A stretch of 64,000 bases of DNA from Acanthochlamys bracteata (GCA_019914995.1 CM034138.1:3658001-3722000), one strand, 5' to 3'. Counted from the stretch's first letter, positions 25,001 to 37,455 are shown. Notes: generated by a model from the letters alone, not told the origin. A program made the numbers and translations.

Positions 25001-27410
25001 TGATAGTGTATAGGCAGATAACTGTCTAGCCTCTCTTACATAGTCACTTTCAGACAAGAATGCATGTAATTTGAGGAGTTGGGTTCTTATACTTGGAATA
25101 TTTTGTAGGGCAAGCTTCTCAGAGTTTATCATACCATACTGGAAACTTTTGAGGAGCATGAGCAGATCTTTGTCTGTTGGAATGAGAGTTAAGATGTGCT
25201 TCGAAAGCGAAGATGCATCAGAAAGAAGGTACAGCTCTAAACTCATTTGAATGTTCAGACGTCGAACATGCCTTGAATAGTTTAATCTACTTATGTTTTA
25301 GGTACACTGGGTTAATTATTAGAGTTGGTGACGTGGATCCTTTCCGCTGGCCTACTTCCAAATGGCGATGTTTGCTGGTTTGTATTTGCTCTCCCATTCT
25401 CTCTGTTTCATTTCGTTTTGTGCATAATTACATCCTGTCACTTCAGCTGTTTGTGCTATATGCTTTCAGTAACTTTATATGGTCCTTACATTCACTCAAG
25501 ATTTACAGTACTCATTTCAAGTACTTGGTACAGTAGAAAATCTATCCTCAGCTCTCCCCCTTTATGAGAGGGAAGCAAAGATTGTCTAATTGTATTGACC
25601 CACTCTCCCCTTATGCTGCAATGGATAAGCTGAACTTCCATAACTTCTGATTCCAGATTGTCATATAAGTTAAGTACGTTGACTAGTATTTGTTACGGAG
25701 GTGTTTTTGTACGAACTGCGAGATCGACATTTTTAGCGAAAGCCTATCCCATAAAACAGTTTTAACGAAAGCATGATCTGGGCCTCTGTGGTTTTTGTAT
25801 GGCTCATAAAGAGATCGAGTAAAGCCTGTTTCTTGCCAAAAGTAATACTTTCATTGTTATCCAGCTAGTTTATGTCATGTTTACCAGAATTATACTTGCG
25901 CACATCCAGGTTTACATGCTTTTCTCCTTTCTTTTGACTAAGATCTGGTACATACCCATTTACAAATCTGTGTAGACTCACAAATACATTGTATTCAATG
26001 TTTTGACATAATGCCTAATATTATGTATTAATCGTTTTGCAAATTTATAATGATGAGAAGATGCTAGTTAATGATTCCAAATGTTGCAAATTAAATCACA
26101 GTTTGTCAGGAGCTTTTAGAGAGCTTAGTTTTGCTAAGTTTATGTTGAACTATTAGATGTAGGAAAGATTATTTTGTGCTGTCTTGGTACAAGCAAAATG
26201 AAAGGCACTCAGGGGCAAGAAATAAGAACTTGTTCAGTCTCCACCAATGCAAAGCAGTTATTTATGTGGCATATAGCAAATACATACTTAGATAAACTAC
26301 CTGTTTTATGAGCATCTGCATCTCTTTTCTGCAGGTTAGGTGGGATGATCCGCTGGATTCTGGTCAAGAAAGTAGGGTATCTCCTTGGGAGATTGAGCCG
26401 ATTGGCTCAGTTTTGGGTTCAGACAATGTAAATGTATCTTGTCTGAAGAGAAGCAGAGTCTCCCAGCCGTTGCTTAGCGAGGATTTTCCCATTCTCAGTA
26501 TGTCTTCTTTTCTTGTACATGAATGTTTCCAGATATTTAGTTATTTCTCTAGTAAAGAAGCTCTTGTGAAATGCTTCCAGATGGAAATGGGAGTCTAGAC
26601 TTGAGGGAATATGCAAAGTTCCCTAAGGTCTTGCAAGGTCAAGAAATTGTAGCTCTTAGGAATCGTAGCCATGCTATTGATGCTGTGACTTTACACATAC
26701 CTGAGATGAGAAACCAATTTTCTGATTCTAGGAGATCAGATGCTACTGCAAGTGGCTGCATGTTGCTCAACTCTGGAAATCATGTTAGAGCTTCAGTTGG
26801 GTTCTCTGATTTCTCTGAAAATTGCATAGGCTTTGGAGAATCTCTCCAATTCCAGAAGGTCTTGCAAGGTCAAGAAGCATCTCAGGTGAATATGCCATAT
26901 CAAGAGTCTTTGAGTCGTTTAGAGAAGGGGAATGTTCCATTTGATCTTTATGAACCACATAGATATCGTGGTGGGTATAGGACATCTGCAATGTTAACTG
27001 GAGTTGGTGTTCGTGGCCATTTACCTAAGCCAGCTCAAGTGTCTTCCCCTTGTTCAGTGCTGATGTTTCAACAGGCAAATCATTGCACAGCAAACAGTGC
27101 AGGCATGGCTACTGAATTAGCTATGGCATGTCAGTTGCAAAACCCAGGGAAGAATGTCTGCAACACATATGGGACCATGGGGGACCCCCATGTGTCAGCT
27201 GGTGACACTAACAAGGATTTACTTGATGATCAGAGCCTTTCTCAAAAGAGTTGCAGAATTTTTGGTTTCCCCTTGACTGAGGAGATATTCTCATCCAATA
27301 GAATGCATGTGCCTTTTTCTTCTACTCTGGCTACTGCTGAGATGAATTCTGGCACCTCTTTTTCAGCCTCCTCTACAAGTATTCCTACTGAGCCTATGGA
27401 GACCAGATGA
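22055..27410 (+). CDS. ARF3: Auxin response factor 3 (ETTIN type, no PB1 domain)
   Basis: Ten exons: 22055-22384, 22487-22543, 22998-23177, 23275-23359, 23957-24047, 24129-24278, 25109-25228, 25302-25377, 26335-26497, 26581-27410. All phases agree; the product is 693 residues. The N-terminus has [20 protein letters not shown] and [11 protein letters not shown]. The B3 DNA-binding domain (about 158-261) shows [47 protein letters not shown] and RLGIRRA. The Auxin_resp domain (about 297-385) shows [31 protein letters not shown] and [19 protein letters not shown]. The C-terminal half is Ser/Gly/Asn-rich and ends without a PB1 domain, as in ETTIN, which acts in organ polarity and gynoecium patterning. 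KVLQGQE is encoded twice, at the tasiR-ARF sites. A GAG|GTAATT donor at 27421/27422 and a GGCAG acceptor near 27566 suggest a 3' UTR intron. Confidence 0.96.
26625..26645 (+). promoter_or_regulatory. tasiR-ARF target site A in ARF3 mRNA
   Basis: This 21-nt stretch (AGGTCTTGCAAGGTCAAGA with one A on each side) is complementary to the TAS3-derived tasiR-ARF consensus as I recall it (UUCUUGACCUUGCAAGACC...). It lies in the last ARF3 exon and encodes KVLQGQE. Confidence 0.93.
26856..26876 (+). promoter_or_regulatory. tasiR-ARF target site B in ARF3 mRNA
   Basis: The same 21 bases as site A, 231 bp downstream and in the same frame, again encoding KVLQGQE. Two sites per transcript is the known ARF3 arrangement. 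Confidence 0.93.
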
Positions 27411-27998
27411 TGCCATATGAGGTAATTGCTGAATACATGCATATGGACACATCTAGATGTGTTTATCTAGGCCTTCTCGTTAGATATTCATAATGAATCT
27501 ATTTTTACAATAATGCTTTATTCGCTACTTAGGAATGTCTTCTTTCTTTTCAAATAACTTGGCAGGGTAAGCAGAATGAGTTGAAGGGGTGTTGTAATGA
27601 TCTGTTACCTACGGGTAAATTCAGGGCAATATTCTAGTGTATCAGTAGTAATCTATTTATGAACGGAAAGAAGTCTATCTTCTTGCCATGGATTCTGGGA
27701 ATGTACTAAACTTTCAAGGATTTGTAAGAACATTTTGCTGTTCGTTGTCATTTTGCGTGCTTCCATGTTGATGAATGCATTGTATTTCCAGGAATCCTGA
27801 GAAACATTCGTTTTTATGCCTACATTTGATAGCGACGCTTGAATGGATGGATGGCAAGGTTGAAGCTAATGTTCTTTCTAACTGAGTCAGGTAAGTTTGT
27901 GAAAAAGTTGGTCAAATTTTTTTATAATATTGTTTCTTATTTGAGTAGCATACGTTACGGAATGAACAAACCTGCTATTGTTTGGTCTTACTTATAAA
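27411..27998 (+). other. ARF3 3' UTR and downstream flank
   Basis: Probable 3' UTR with an intron at about 27422-27566. An AATGAATCTATTTTTACAATAA-type AT-rich stretch and GAATGTACTAAAC words follow. No further exon is recognised. Confidence 0.45.
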
Positions 27999-27999
27999 T

Positions 28000-28135
28000 T
28001 AGTAGTGGCATAGTGGATAACGTTTATCTTGCTTAAACCCATGAAAGTCTGGTTTTGAACAGTATGACGATCAAGAGCAAGTTAAAATTTGCAATGATTA
28101 AAAACTTATTCGACTACGTCTAAATAATGCACTCA
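28000..28135 (+). repeat. Possible tRNA-derived SINE head
   Basis: An A-box-like TGGCATAGTGG (28006-28016) and a B-box-like GGTTTTGAACA (28051-28061) lie 45 nt apart, the spacing of internal promoters in tRNA genes. The sequence does not fold as a sound tRNA. The 3' limit is unclear. Confidence 0.4.
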
Positions 28136-31100
28136 AAAAAGTGGAGTTCTCAAGACTTTTGACGGAAGAGTTCAACAATAACAAGGTCCTCAGAATTGTA
28201 AATCATGTATTCATTAGGATTTTCACAAGATATCATTTACTAGGAGTGAATCAAAAAGTTATGAGCAAATTACAACGTAAGGCAACACTTAACAGGGTTC
28301 ACAAGAAGAGATCATTTACCACTTCATCATTTGGGAGCAAATGATCCAAATTTTTTATTTTATATTTTTTGATACATATTTTATAAGTATTTATAAAATT
28401 TATTTAAAAATTTAGAAACTTTAGAAAATTTTATATAGTGAGATCATTTTATTATATATTATTATTTTTTTATAAAAATATAAAAAAAAAATTTTAAAAA
28501 CAAAAATATTTTTATTTCGGAAAATTTTATTTCATAAGTCTGTGATCTTTTGTTGGCTACACAAAGAGTTTTGGATTTTCATGTTAAAATATAACAATGA
28601 AGGCCCACGAAGTTAAAACCCCAAATCGGAATATATGGGCCAAATTTGGTAGCGCATACTAGACTTAATCTTTTTCCGATTAAGAAATTACAAAGACCTG
28701 TCGCAATCCTCAAAGTTTAAAACCTCGCAAAGTAATATATCAAATTAGCAACAAAACAACTGTCAGGCTTTGGATACAATTTTATAAAAGAACACACACG
28801 CTAACTATGCATTAAATTGATTCTAAACTTGTAGGATTTATTAGTTTAGCAACTAACTAGGACTTTGTATTCTTAAACCAATTCAAACAAATCAATTATG
28901 AAAGTAAAATATGATGGCGGCCCAAATTTGACATTTAGTAGGGAGACATTTGACCAAGGACAACAGAACTCTTCTTACAAACATACCTATAGTACTGTCT
29001 ACCTATCTACCCTAAAATCTTATCTACACTTTATATCCTACGGTCAGAATTCACCTATCCAGTGTACCTATAGAGCGGCTGTTGTACCGTAATCTGATTA
29101 CTAAATAAAATAACTTCGTCGACGGAAATTAAACAATTTATTTTTACATTTTATTAAGATATTGCGGGAGCGGAGAGGAGAGGTACCAGCGGAGAGTTTG
29201 ATATTTACAGTTAGTCGATTTCATTTCAATTTTTTCGCTTCGATAAAAAAATATTTCAACCCAAACAAGATCATAACCGTCTCGCTTCGACCTCATGTTT
29301 CTTTACTCCGGTGATGTCGACCGCAGGTAGATTGCGAGTGAAGGAGGTGCATAGAAACTCGTCCAAAAAAATACGGATGGGTTCGGTCAAATAAGCGCAC
29401 GGAATTGGCCCCACTTGGCTAGGTTAAGAAATGGGACAGTGATCCAACCCTCTTGAATATAGTTGGTTCAAATTTATTTATTTATTTATATAATTTTTTT
29501 ATTTTTAAAAAACTATTAATAAATAAATAAATAATAAAAACTTAAATTTAAATTTATTTATATTATATTGATTAAATTAACGATCAATTGATCGATTAAT
29601 ATATACAGTAATTAAAAGGATCGATTTTATCGGTCCGGCCCTCCTTTGTTGGCCCAATCCCGATCTTATCACTTTTTCTAAGTTGGCGGGGCCATATCTT
29701 GGATCACACAAGTCTGTTTAGTTCGATTTATATTTACATCTATATCTATGCCGCAACTTCTGCGCATGGTGTTTATCTATTTGGTGCTACCAAATCAATC
29801 GTATTATTTTCGAGGTTAGTAAAAAATGATCTAAATTTTATTTAAATTATCAAATTTATTTTTCTCAACTAAAACATTTATAAATAATAAATTCAAACTA
29901 AATTTAAATAAATTGGATTCAAATTAATTTATGAGTTGAGTATAAATTTACCACCCCTACTTTCAAAGCTAGTACAACTATAGGATCATTAAAATTACAT
30001 AAAAAAAAATTTCAAAAAATAAATATATTATTTTATTTTAAAAATAATTGAATTATATATATATGTTTTATATTTTTTTAATTATTATTTTAAATAATGT
30101 AATGATTTAAATTACAAAATAAAATAAAATAAAAAATTCTGTCAAAGAAACTCCACATCAAACAAACTTATTCAATGCGTGATGGAAGGTTTTCTTTGTA
30201 TATATAAAACCGCAAAAGGTCAAAGCAAAACACACACTGTGCAAACTGCGGCGCTTTTGACTACTAACAAAGCACAATGAAGGATAAAAATGCGTTGTAC
30301 ACACTGCTTACGTAGCTGCTGATGCTCAATATGTGACATTTCGCTCTATTTTTCTAACATTGTTAGACAGTTTAAGTTTATATTATTTATTGATTATTTT
30401 GAAATAATATTTATAAATTTAATTGTTAATTAGTTTCTGCAATAATTTTTAAATTATTATATAGAACTAAAATTTCTACTAAATTTAACTTCATTATTGA
30501 TTTTAATCAGAACATTTATTGTTCGATTTATTTCGAACATTTTTATATTTTATTTTATTTTAACACAAATTGTTTGCTTTATTTTAAAATTTTTCATTTC
30601 AAGACAAATTCATAAGTAGATATTTCGTTTCATTTAACATAACAGCGCTATATTTCAAATAAAATAGTCGGCTTCGTTCAGAACACCGGTCTATTTTATT
30701 TTATGATAATTAATTTCATTTTAGAGTAATTAGCATACTCTATTTCACAAAAAAATAGACAGCGTCTATCTTGGGAACTAATATTTAATAAGTTTAGTCT
30801 TATATTAGTCACTAATAATTCTAATATAATATTTATAAAAATATTAGACTGACTCTTTGTCAGTTGATTTTGGTGATGTGTGCCGAAGCTTATCACTAAT
30901 CAAAACTTCACTTCAACTCTCATTTCCATATAAACCTTCTACATTATTTTTTTAATTTTAAAAAGTATAGATGAAACGTCATAACATCTTTATATGTACT
31001 TTTTGAGTAAAAAGGTCGAACATATTTTTTGAAAAGTTCTAAATAAGCAAAATTTTCTAAAAAAACTTCCTATTTAAGCACTTTCAAATATTCTTTTTAA

Positions 31101-34100
31101 AAAAAAAATTATATTCGTCTCACGTAATAATTTTTATAATAAAAATAAATAAAAGTAAGTAATACACAATAATTCTTAAGCACTTTCCTTTTGGATTTAT
31201 AAAGGAAGTGATATTTAAATTCAATTTTTATCGCTTAATATAAAAAATTATAAATTAAAATATTTTAATAAAATTTAAATTTATCCTAACTACGAATCAA
31301 TTTCTATTCGACTGGATGAAGTTGATAGAAATTAAGAAAAAACTCAAAAATATAACATATATTATTTTCATTTTATTATTTTGATCAAATAGTTAGATAG
31401 ATATTAATTCATAATTTAATTGAGTTAAAATTTTATCAGTATATTTTTAATTTAAAATTTTTATATTTTACCATTAAAAAATTTAAAAAAAAGTATTTCG
31501 GAGTGCTTCTTAAGAGTTAGTGTCTCTATTTTTTCTCATATAATATGTAAGAAACTATCAATTATGTTATTTATTTGGCAAATGCAGTCAGTTATAACAT
31601 AATCATTAGTCAATTAATCTGGTAGAATTTTCTTGGTATTTAGAGTCAACTCAAAATAATATTGTTTTTAATCAGCGTGTTTAATCAAACATAAATCTCA
31701 AGACTTGATCTAATTTTGTTCATCTGTTTATGATCTTAGCGTGACATCATCTCTACTCACAAGTACGCGTTGAGTATAACTGAAGATCTCATGCTCATGC
31801 TTTAGAGCTTTTTATTTTGGTATTAAGTAATTTTTAAAAATAAATAACTAAGAAATAAGTTGACGTTAAAATAATTTGATAAAAAAATAAATTTTTATAT
31901 TTATATTTATATTAAAAGTGAGTTTGAAAATAATGTTTTAAAAATAAAATTTTGGCCAAAATACTTAGTTAAAATTTGTTTTTATTTTAATTTAAGTTAA
32001 ATTAAAATTGAGTTTAAAATATAATTTGTGTAAGTAAACAAAACCTTCTTGGATAGTTGGTGTACGGTTTATCTCATTTAAAAAATACACTATCTTTATT
32101 CTAAAAATAATTTTTAATATTTAAAAATATCGATAAATATACGTTATAAAATTTGTATATATTTGAATTAAAAACAGATTAATTTCTTAAAAACCCTACT
32201 AAAAAGTATATCTTTTACAAAATATTTTATTTCAACAATTCAAAACCACCCTTAATGAGGCAATAGGGAAGCGCGTGCACAGGCAATTACCAAATTTTAG
32301 ATTCCAAATTACTGTTTGGTATTGATTTTTCAAAAAATATTTTTTTATTTTTTATTTTTAATATATTTTTTTAAGTATATAAAAAATTTATTTAAAAATT
32401 TAAAAAAATATAAAAAAATTTACTTAATAAAATTTTTATTACTTTTTTATTATTTTTAAAGAAAATATAACTTATTTTTTAAAAATTAAAAATATCTTTT
32501 ATTTTAAAAAAATCTATTTTAAATTGTTCTTAAACGCCTCCATAATCTATGTCTTATCTATCGAGACGCACGGTGTGTGTTCAATTATATTCATATAACA
32601 TTTAAAATTTTCAAAAAAATATTAATATTTAAAAAATGAGATTAAAAAAAAAAATATATATATATATATAAAACCAAACAGCTCCATATAGACAAGTCTC
32701 AAACTTTCCAACATAGAACGAAGAAATCAATTCAAACTGTTCTTCTAGAAAACCCAAAACCAAAAAACTTAAGGCAAAATTATTTTTCAGATTTTGATTT
32801 ACTGATGCATTCATTCATGCAAACTGATTTGAGTCGTATTTCAAACGTACGTATTTCACTGCTAAATTTTGAGTTTTAAATAATTTATATATTTTAATTA
32901 TAAAAAGAATTCAAAATTTTATTTTTATATACAAAATTTTAATTCTAATTTTTTTATATATATATTTTTTAATATAATTATATTTCAAAATTTTAACATA
33001 TTTTTAAAACCTATTAAAATATAAATACTAAACTCTATTTTTATTTTATTTTTAAAAAAATTTTACTTTTTATTTTTATTTTATAAAATTTAATTACGGA
33101 TATTTGAAACAACTGTTTGATCGTCCAAAGTTGGGTAAAGAATTTGAACCGGCTGCAAAACAAACAGTAGAAATCGTCGTACCCAAAGTTTTCCGTTAAA
33201 TATCTTTTTCTGACAGCAGTTGTTTTCATCAAGATGAGGACATGGAATGGTTATCTTTAACGGCAAAAATCAAACTACCCACTCATGATGACGTAAGTAG
33301 TGAGGAACAACTGTGCTCGGTCTTAGCTGTTTGTACATTTCAAATTCCACTCATTTATTAACTTAAATCCAATATAAAAGTATAAGAGCACTTTTTATTT
33401 TATAATTTTTATAAAGTTTTTAAAATATTTTACAAAATTCTTTTATAATTTTTAAAAATATAGAAGAATTCTACATCATAAAATTTTTATATTAATTATA
33501 TTTATTAATTTACTTAAATAAAAAAATAAAGTTTAATTTTTAAAAAATTTTAAAATATTTTTTTTTGAAAAACTTTTTTTCAATAAACACTCCAATATTT
33601 TCTAAATAGTAACCGAAAGACAAATTTAATATAACAGTTATTTGAAGTGTATATATATAGAATGGATTCATAATGAAGTGACTATATCTTTTATTTTAAA
33701 TTAGTATGATACAAATAAAGTTTTATGAAAATTTTTGGTTGAGTAATACATAATTTTCTGTTGATGCAAATAAAGTTTTATGAAAAGTGCCACCATAGAA
33801 TATCTAGTTAAATATTTCAATTATTACTTATTGTCTTCCTAGGCACTCTAAATATTTAACATATTAAAAAAGATTATTCACGGAGCGTATTATATATTTA
33901 TTAATTTTAAGAATTCTTTTCAAACTTTGTACGATATAGGATATTGAAACAAATAAATAATTAAAATATTTATTTATATTTCTAGATAATTTTGATAATA
34001 AAATATAATATTAATTATTTTATAAGACACTTTAAAAAGGTTTATAATAATATCTTCCATCGCTTTGTGTTCTCTAAATACACCTTACTTATCTAGTTCG

Positions 34101-34732
34101 AGCTAATTTTTAACATTTTTTATATTGATTTATTTATATCAAACTATTTATTCTATTTTGTTTCGGATGGAACACAGAGTAAAATTCGGAAATATTTAAA
34201 AGTACTTATAAATTAGAATTTTTCTGTAATTTATCATATTTTTTAAAATTAGCTTTACTTTTTTAACTCAAAAAAAAATAATAATAAATAATAATAAAAT
34301 CTTACAGTATAAATTTTTTTATATTTTATAAATTTTATAAAATATTACATAATATTTATTAAAAAATTTAAAATGAAATGAAGTTTTTGAAACGTTCCGA
34401 AATACATTTCAAAACACGCTCTTCTAGAGATGAACTTTAATATTGTTAAAATTTTAGCTAAGCCTTTACAATCAATATATTTGTACCCTTAATATACATA
34501 TAAGTCATTTTCTACAAAAATATAACAAATTATAAGTAAAGTTATCATAAAAATACATAAATTAAAAAATTATTTTTTTGAAACTTAATGCGAAACGCTC
34601 CTGAAACACGGTATGCGGTTCTCTCGCGTGTTAAACGAGTGTGCTGACGAAAGCAGACATACGCAATTTTGTGAGTCTATGGGCTGTCTATCCACTGGCC
34701 CACCCCATCGGTTCGCTCCGCGTAACCACGGA
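28136..34732. other. AT-rich gene-poor spacer
   Basis: About 6.6 kb without a recognisable gene. It has long A/T stretches, several copies of an AT-rich motif (28350-28545, 32310-32540, 33380-33600) that also occurs in the Tourist-like elements, a (TA)n run near 32656-32670, and a 56-bp tandem partial duplication near 33712-33790 (AAATAAAGTTTTATGAAAA twice). A TATA-like GTATATATAAAACC at about 30199 precedes no convincing exon. Confidence 0.6.
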
Positions 34733-34740
34733 TGACGTCA
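34733..34740. promoter_or_regulatory. TGACGTCA palindrome, distal (TGA/bZIP site)
   Basis: A perfect TGACGTCA palindrome about 150 bp upstream of the glutaredoxin start. TGACG is the core bound by TGA-class bZIP factors (as-1-like element). Confidence 0.8.
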
Positions 34741-34754
34741 TCCTCCCTATCCAT

Positions 34755-34762
34755 TGACGTCA
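34755..34762. promoter_or_regulatory. TGACGTCA palindrome, proximal (TGA/bZIP site)
   Basis: A second perfect TGACGTCA, 22 bp from the first centre to centre. It lies just upstream of a TATTTAT motif (34771-34777) that could be the TATA box. A further half-site TGACG lies at 34645-34649. Confidence 0.8.
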
Positions 34763-34806
34763 TCGTTTCCTATTTATGTTGCCCGCCCTTTCTTCTTCTT
34801 CTTCCC

Positions 34807-34857
34807 ATGAACCGTTCGTTTTAATTTTTGAAGAAATCAATGAACCAATTAGAATAG
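34807..34857 (+). other. Two minimal upstream ORFs in the glutaredoxin leader
   Basis: Two five-codon ORFs, 34807-34824 and 34840-34857, both begin Met-Asn and lie in the expected 5' leader before the main ATG at 34888. They would matter only if transcription starts upstream of about 34805. Confidence 0.5.
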
Positions 34858-34887
34858 AAAAGAAAGAAGGCAAAGAAACAAAGAAGC

Positions 34888-35289
34888 ATGCATCAAGCTA
34901 TACCTTACTCGAGAAATCTCGCAGCCGGCGATCATCGGAGACGTCTCGACAACCCATCACCGCCTTCAGCGCCGATCACCGGCGCTTGTGATGAAGAGAA
35001 GGAGAGAGTATCCAAAGCTGTGTCAGAATCACCAGTTGTTGTTATCGGAAGACGCGGTTGCTACATGTGCCACGTCATGAGATCACTGCTCCAAGGGCTT
35101 GGAGTCAACCCGGCAATCTGTGAAGTCGGTGTTGAAGCTGATGTGTTTGGAGAAGGAGGAGATGGAACAGTATCGCCGGCGGTGTTTATCGGAGGGAGAT
35201 TAGTTGGTGGGTTGGACAAACTCATGGCTGTACATATTTCAGGAGAACTTGTTCCTTTGCTGAAAGAAGCTGGTGCTCTTTGGCTTTGA
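34888..35289 (+). CDS. GRXC9: CC-type (ROXY) glutaredoxin, GRXC9-like, with C-Y-M-C active site
   Basis: A single-exon gene of 133 residues. The start MHQAIPYS resembles GRXC9 proteins of woody plants. The thioredoxin fold has VVVIGRRGCYMCHVMRSLL, LGVNPAICEV, SPAVFIGGRLVGGLDKLMA and HISGELVPLLKEAGALWL. The C-terminal ALWL and the LxxLL (LVPLL) are the ROXY motifs needed for TGA factor interaction and TOPLESS recruitment in Arabidopsis. The active site is C58-Y59-M60-C61. The class normally has a second Cys (CCMC or CCLC); a single-base change (TGC to TAC) would explain Tyr here. The first and last Cys are kept, so a dithiol is still possible. The N-terminal 35 residues are Arg/Pro/Ser-rich and variable. 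Upstream TGACGTCA pairs fit the salicylate/TGA-regulated GRXC9 of Arabidopsis. Confidence 0.94.
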   Translation: MHQAIPYSRNLAAGDHRRRLDNPSPPSAPITGACDEEKERVSKAVSESPVVVIGRRGCYMCHVMRSLLQGLGVNPAICEVGVEADVFGEGGDGTVSPAVFIGGRLVGGLDKLMAVHISGELVPLLKEAGALWL

Positions 35290-37455
35290 CGATCACGGAC
35301 TGATTCTGTAAAGAAAAAAGAATCCATGTGATTTGGGTTAGGCAAGAGTATTACAGAGAATTGTAGCAGCGGGATTTGCTTTGTAGGTGAAATTTTTAGG
35401 TTCTGATGATTCTGAGTTTAGTTTCAGTTCATTTCAAAGGAATGAATGCATATGATTTGGTATTCCTGTTCTTTTTCGTTGGGATGATTGATACCAAATT
35501 AAAATTGATGAATTTCATGTTCTTTGTTACCTGGCAATATGCTGCACTCCAAAAAATTTCATGCACTGAAAGTTCTGTTTCCTATTGATCATACAGGTAC
35601 TACAATTTCAATAATTGTAAACAGGAGATTTTAGACTCAAAAATAATAATAACAATAATAAATAAATAAAAGATTCTGAACCCTTCAGTAGATTTTTCTT
35701 TAAGTAGGAAATTATAATAGAAGATTCAACTACATATTCAAACCCAAAGGAAGAACCTATCCCCTCGGTCAGTCAAGTCGTCGAAGATTTAGTATATCAT
35801 GGAGCATGGTGCTAAGAAGAAAACTTCCCCAGTTACTTCATTGATGCTGAACTTCCCCGGTGCTTCATTGGTGCCGACGTAATGGGTGGCAAATGAGAAT
35901 AAACCTGGAAGAAGAGATCTACTACTTTCCAAGTTGGAGTGTAACATTTGGTCATGCGCGTTTATAATTATATTTTTCAAATACTCTTTTTTAATTTTTT
36001 AGTTCAAATTATTTAATATATTTTATAAATATTTAAAAAATTTATTTAAAAATTAAAATAATTTTACATAGTAAAATTTTTTTATTGTATATTTTTATTA
36101 TTTAAAAAAAAATAATATCTGATTTTTAAAAAAAATAAAAATATTTTCTATGCCAAAAAAATTCTATTTTATAAATCGCACCCCCGATAGTAAATTTCAA
36201 CAGTCTGCTAATGATGACAAAACTGTATAGTGTAAAAATGGAATACAATATAACTTTTGATTGCTGATACTTCAGTTATACACAGTTGGAATTTTCGAAC
36301 CATAAAAACATTTCATCATTGAACACAAACAAATAAGATGATTAGACACTGATGTCATATCTAAATGGGAATCTGGGTCTATCAACAAATTGAGCTCTCC
36401 ACTTTGATCAGCTCAACATTTCTTCAGTGAACATATTTTTTCTTCCTCGTCGAAACCAGAGAAAAGGAAACAATGACGTCAGCTTTCACAGCAAAGATCA
36501 TAGCAACAAAGACAGGCAACCCTCCAAAGGACTATTATAAAGAAGATTATGGTTAGACGATCTGAATTTTTTGTGATGTGGGCATCTATATGTTGGCTAG
36601 AAGTGATGTCACAGAAGGATCGACATAAAAAGTTAAGGATAAACATAAAAGTTCCTAAGCAAATGAAAAACCCATATGAGGTGCAGAATATCAACTTCTA
36701 AGATCTCTTTGACAAATTAGTCAAACTATAAAAGATTATATAAATCGCGTTATGATTATTATAATTAAGATTTGTAGCAAATTAGCAGCTATCGTCTTAG
36801 CCTGGCAGGATTGAGGGGAGCCATACGGCTCCCAGCCTTTACCTTAATTCAATCCAGCTAAGTGTTCTAGTCCTTTAAAAAATGCCAGGCATTGATTGGG
36901 ATCAGACTGGATTATGAATAGATCTCCTTATTAAACTATCTTGAATGTGAGTTGTGATAAAAAAGAGAGAAATTACAGGAAACAAGGCAAAGAATCACCT
37001 GCTGTTTGTTGAAAGGTGTCCCATGTAATTGTTTAAGGAAAGCTTGTACACCTGCCTGCGTGCGTACCTTTAATTGACAGTTCAGGGCATGAGGACAAGT
37101 ACTCTTTCAGCAAGAGTTTTCGTGGTCAAAGCCATTGGCAGCAATTAAAACTTTGTAATAATAGAGACATACTATGACCATATGCACCAACAACCTTCAT
37201 CCAACAAAAACACCACATATTCTAAGGCTTGTCTTCCAATTCGTTGAAGCTGAAGAAGACAGGAGGGCAGAAGGAAGCCGTAGCAAACCTATAATCCAGA
37301 AAATGACACCTCAAGATCAAAAGGTGCTAAACAGTTGATGCCTTATTGTTCACAGAAGAATATTGCTTTGGTGCACAGAGCCAAGAGAAACTCATAAATG
37401 CAAAGATCTGACTGCACCCAGTGCCCTTGAAAGTTGACAATAAAGCACCTTAACA
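35290..37455. other. Intergenic between glutaredoxin and unknown gene
   Basis: The glutaredoxin 3' UTR (to about 35600) is followed by AT-rich DNA. It includes an AT-rich repeat copy at 35983-36185 and a small hairpin GGGAGCC/GGCTCCC at 36816-36833. I found no gene. Confidence 0.5.
35983..36185. repeat. AT-rich Tourist-like element, degenerate copy
   Basis: It carries the family core TATTTTATAAATATTTAAAA, ATTTACATAGTAAAATT-type words and a long A/T tail ending near TTCTATTTTATAAATCGCAC. Clear terminal repeats are not preserved. Confidence 0.5.

Noticed and set aside
24282-25108. Open frames inside the ARF3 introns
   Set aside because: The conserved ARF exons splice across them with correct phase; the frames have no recognisable protein.
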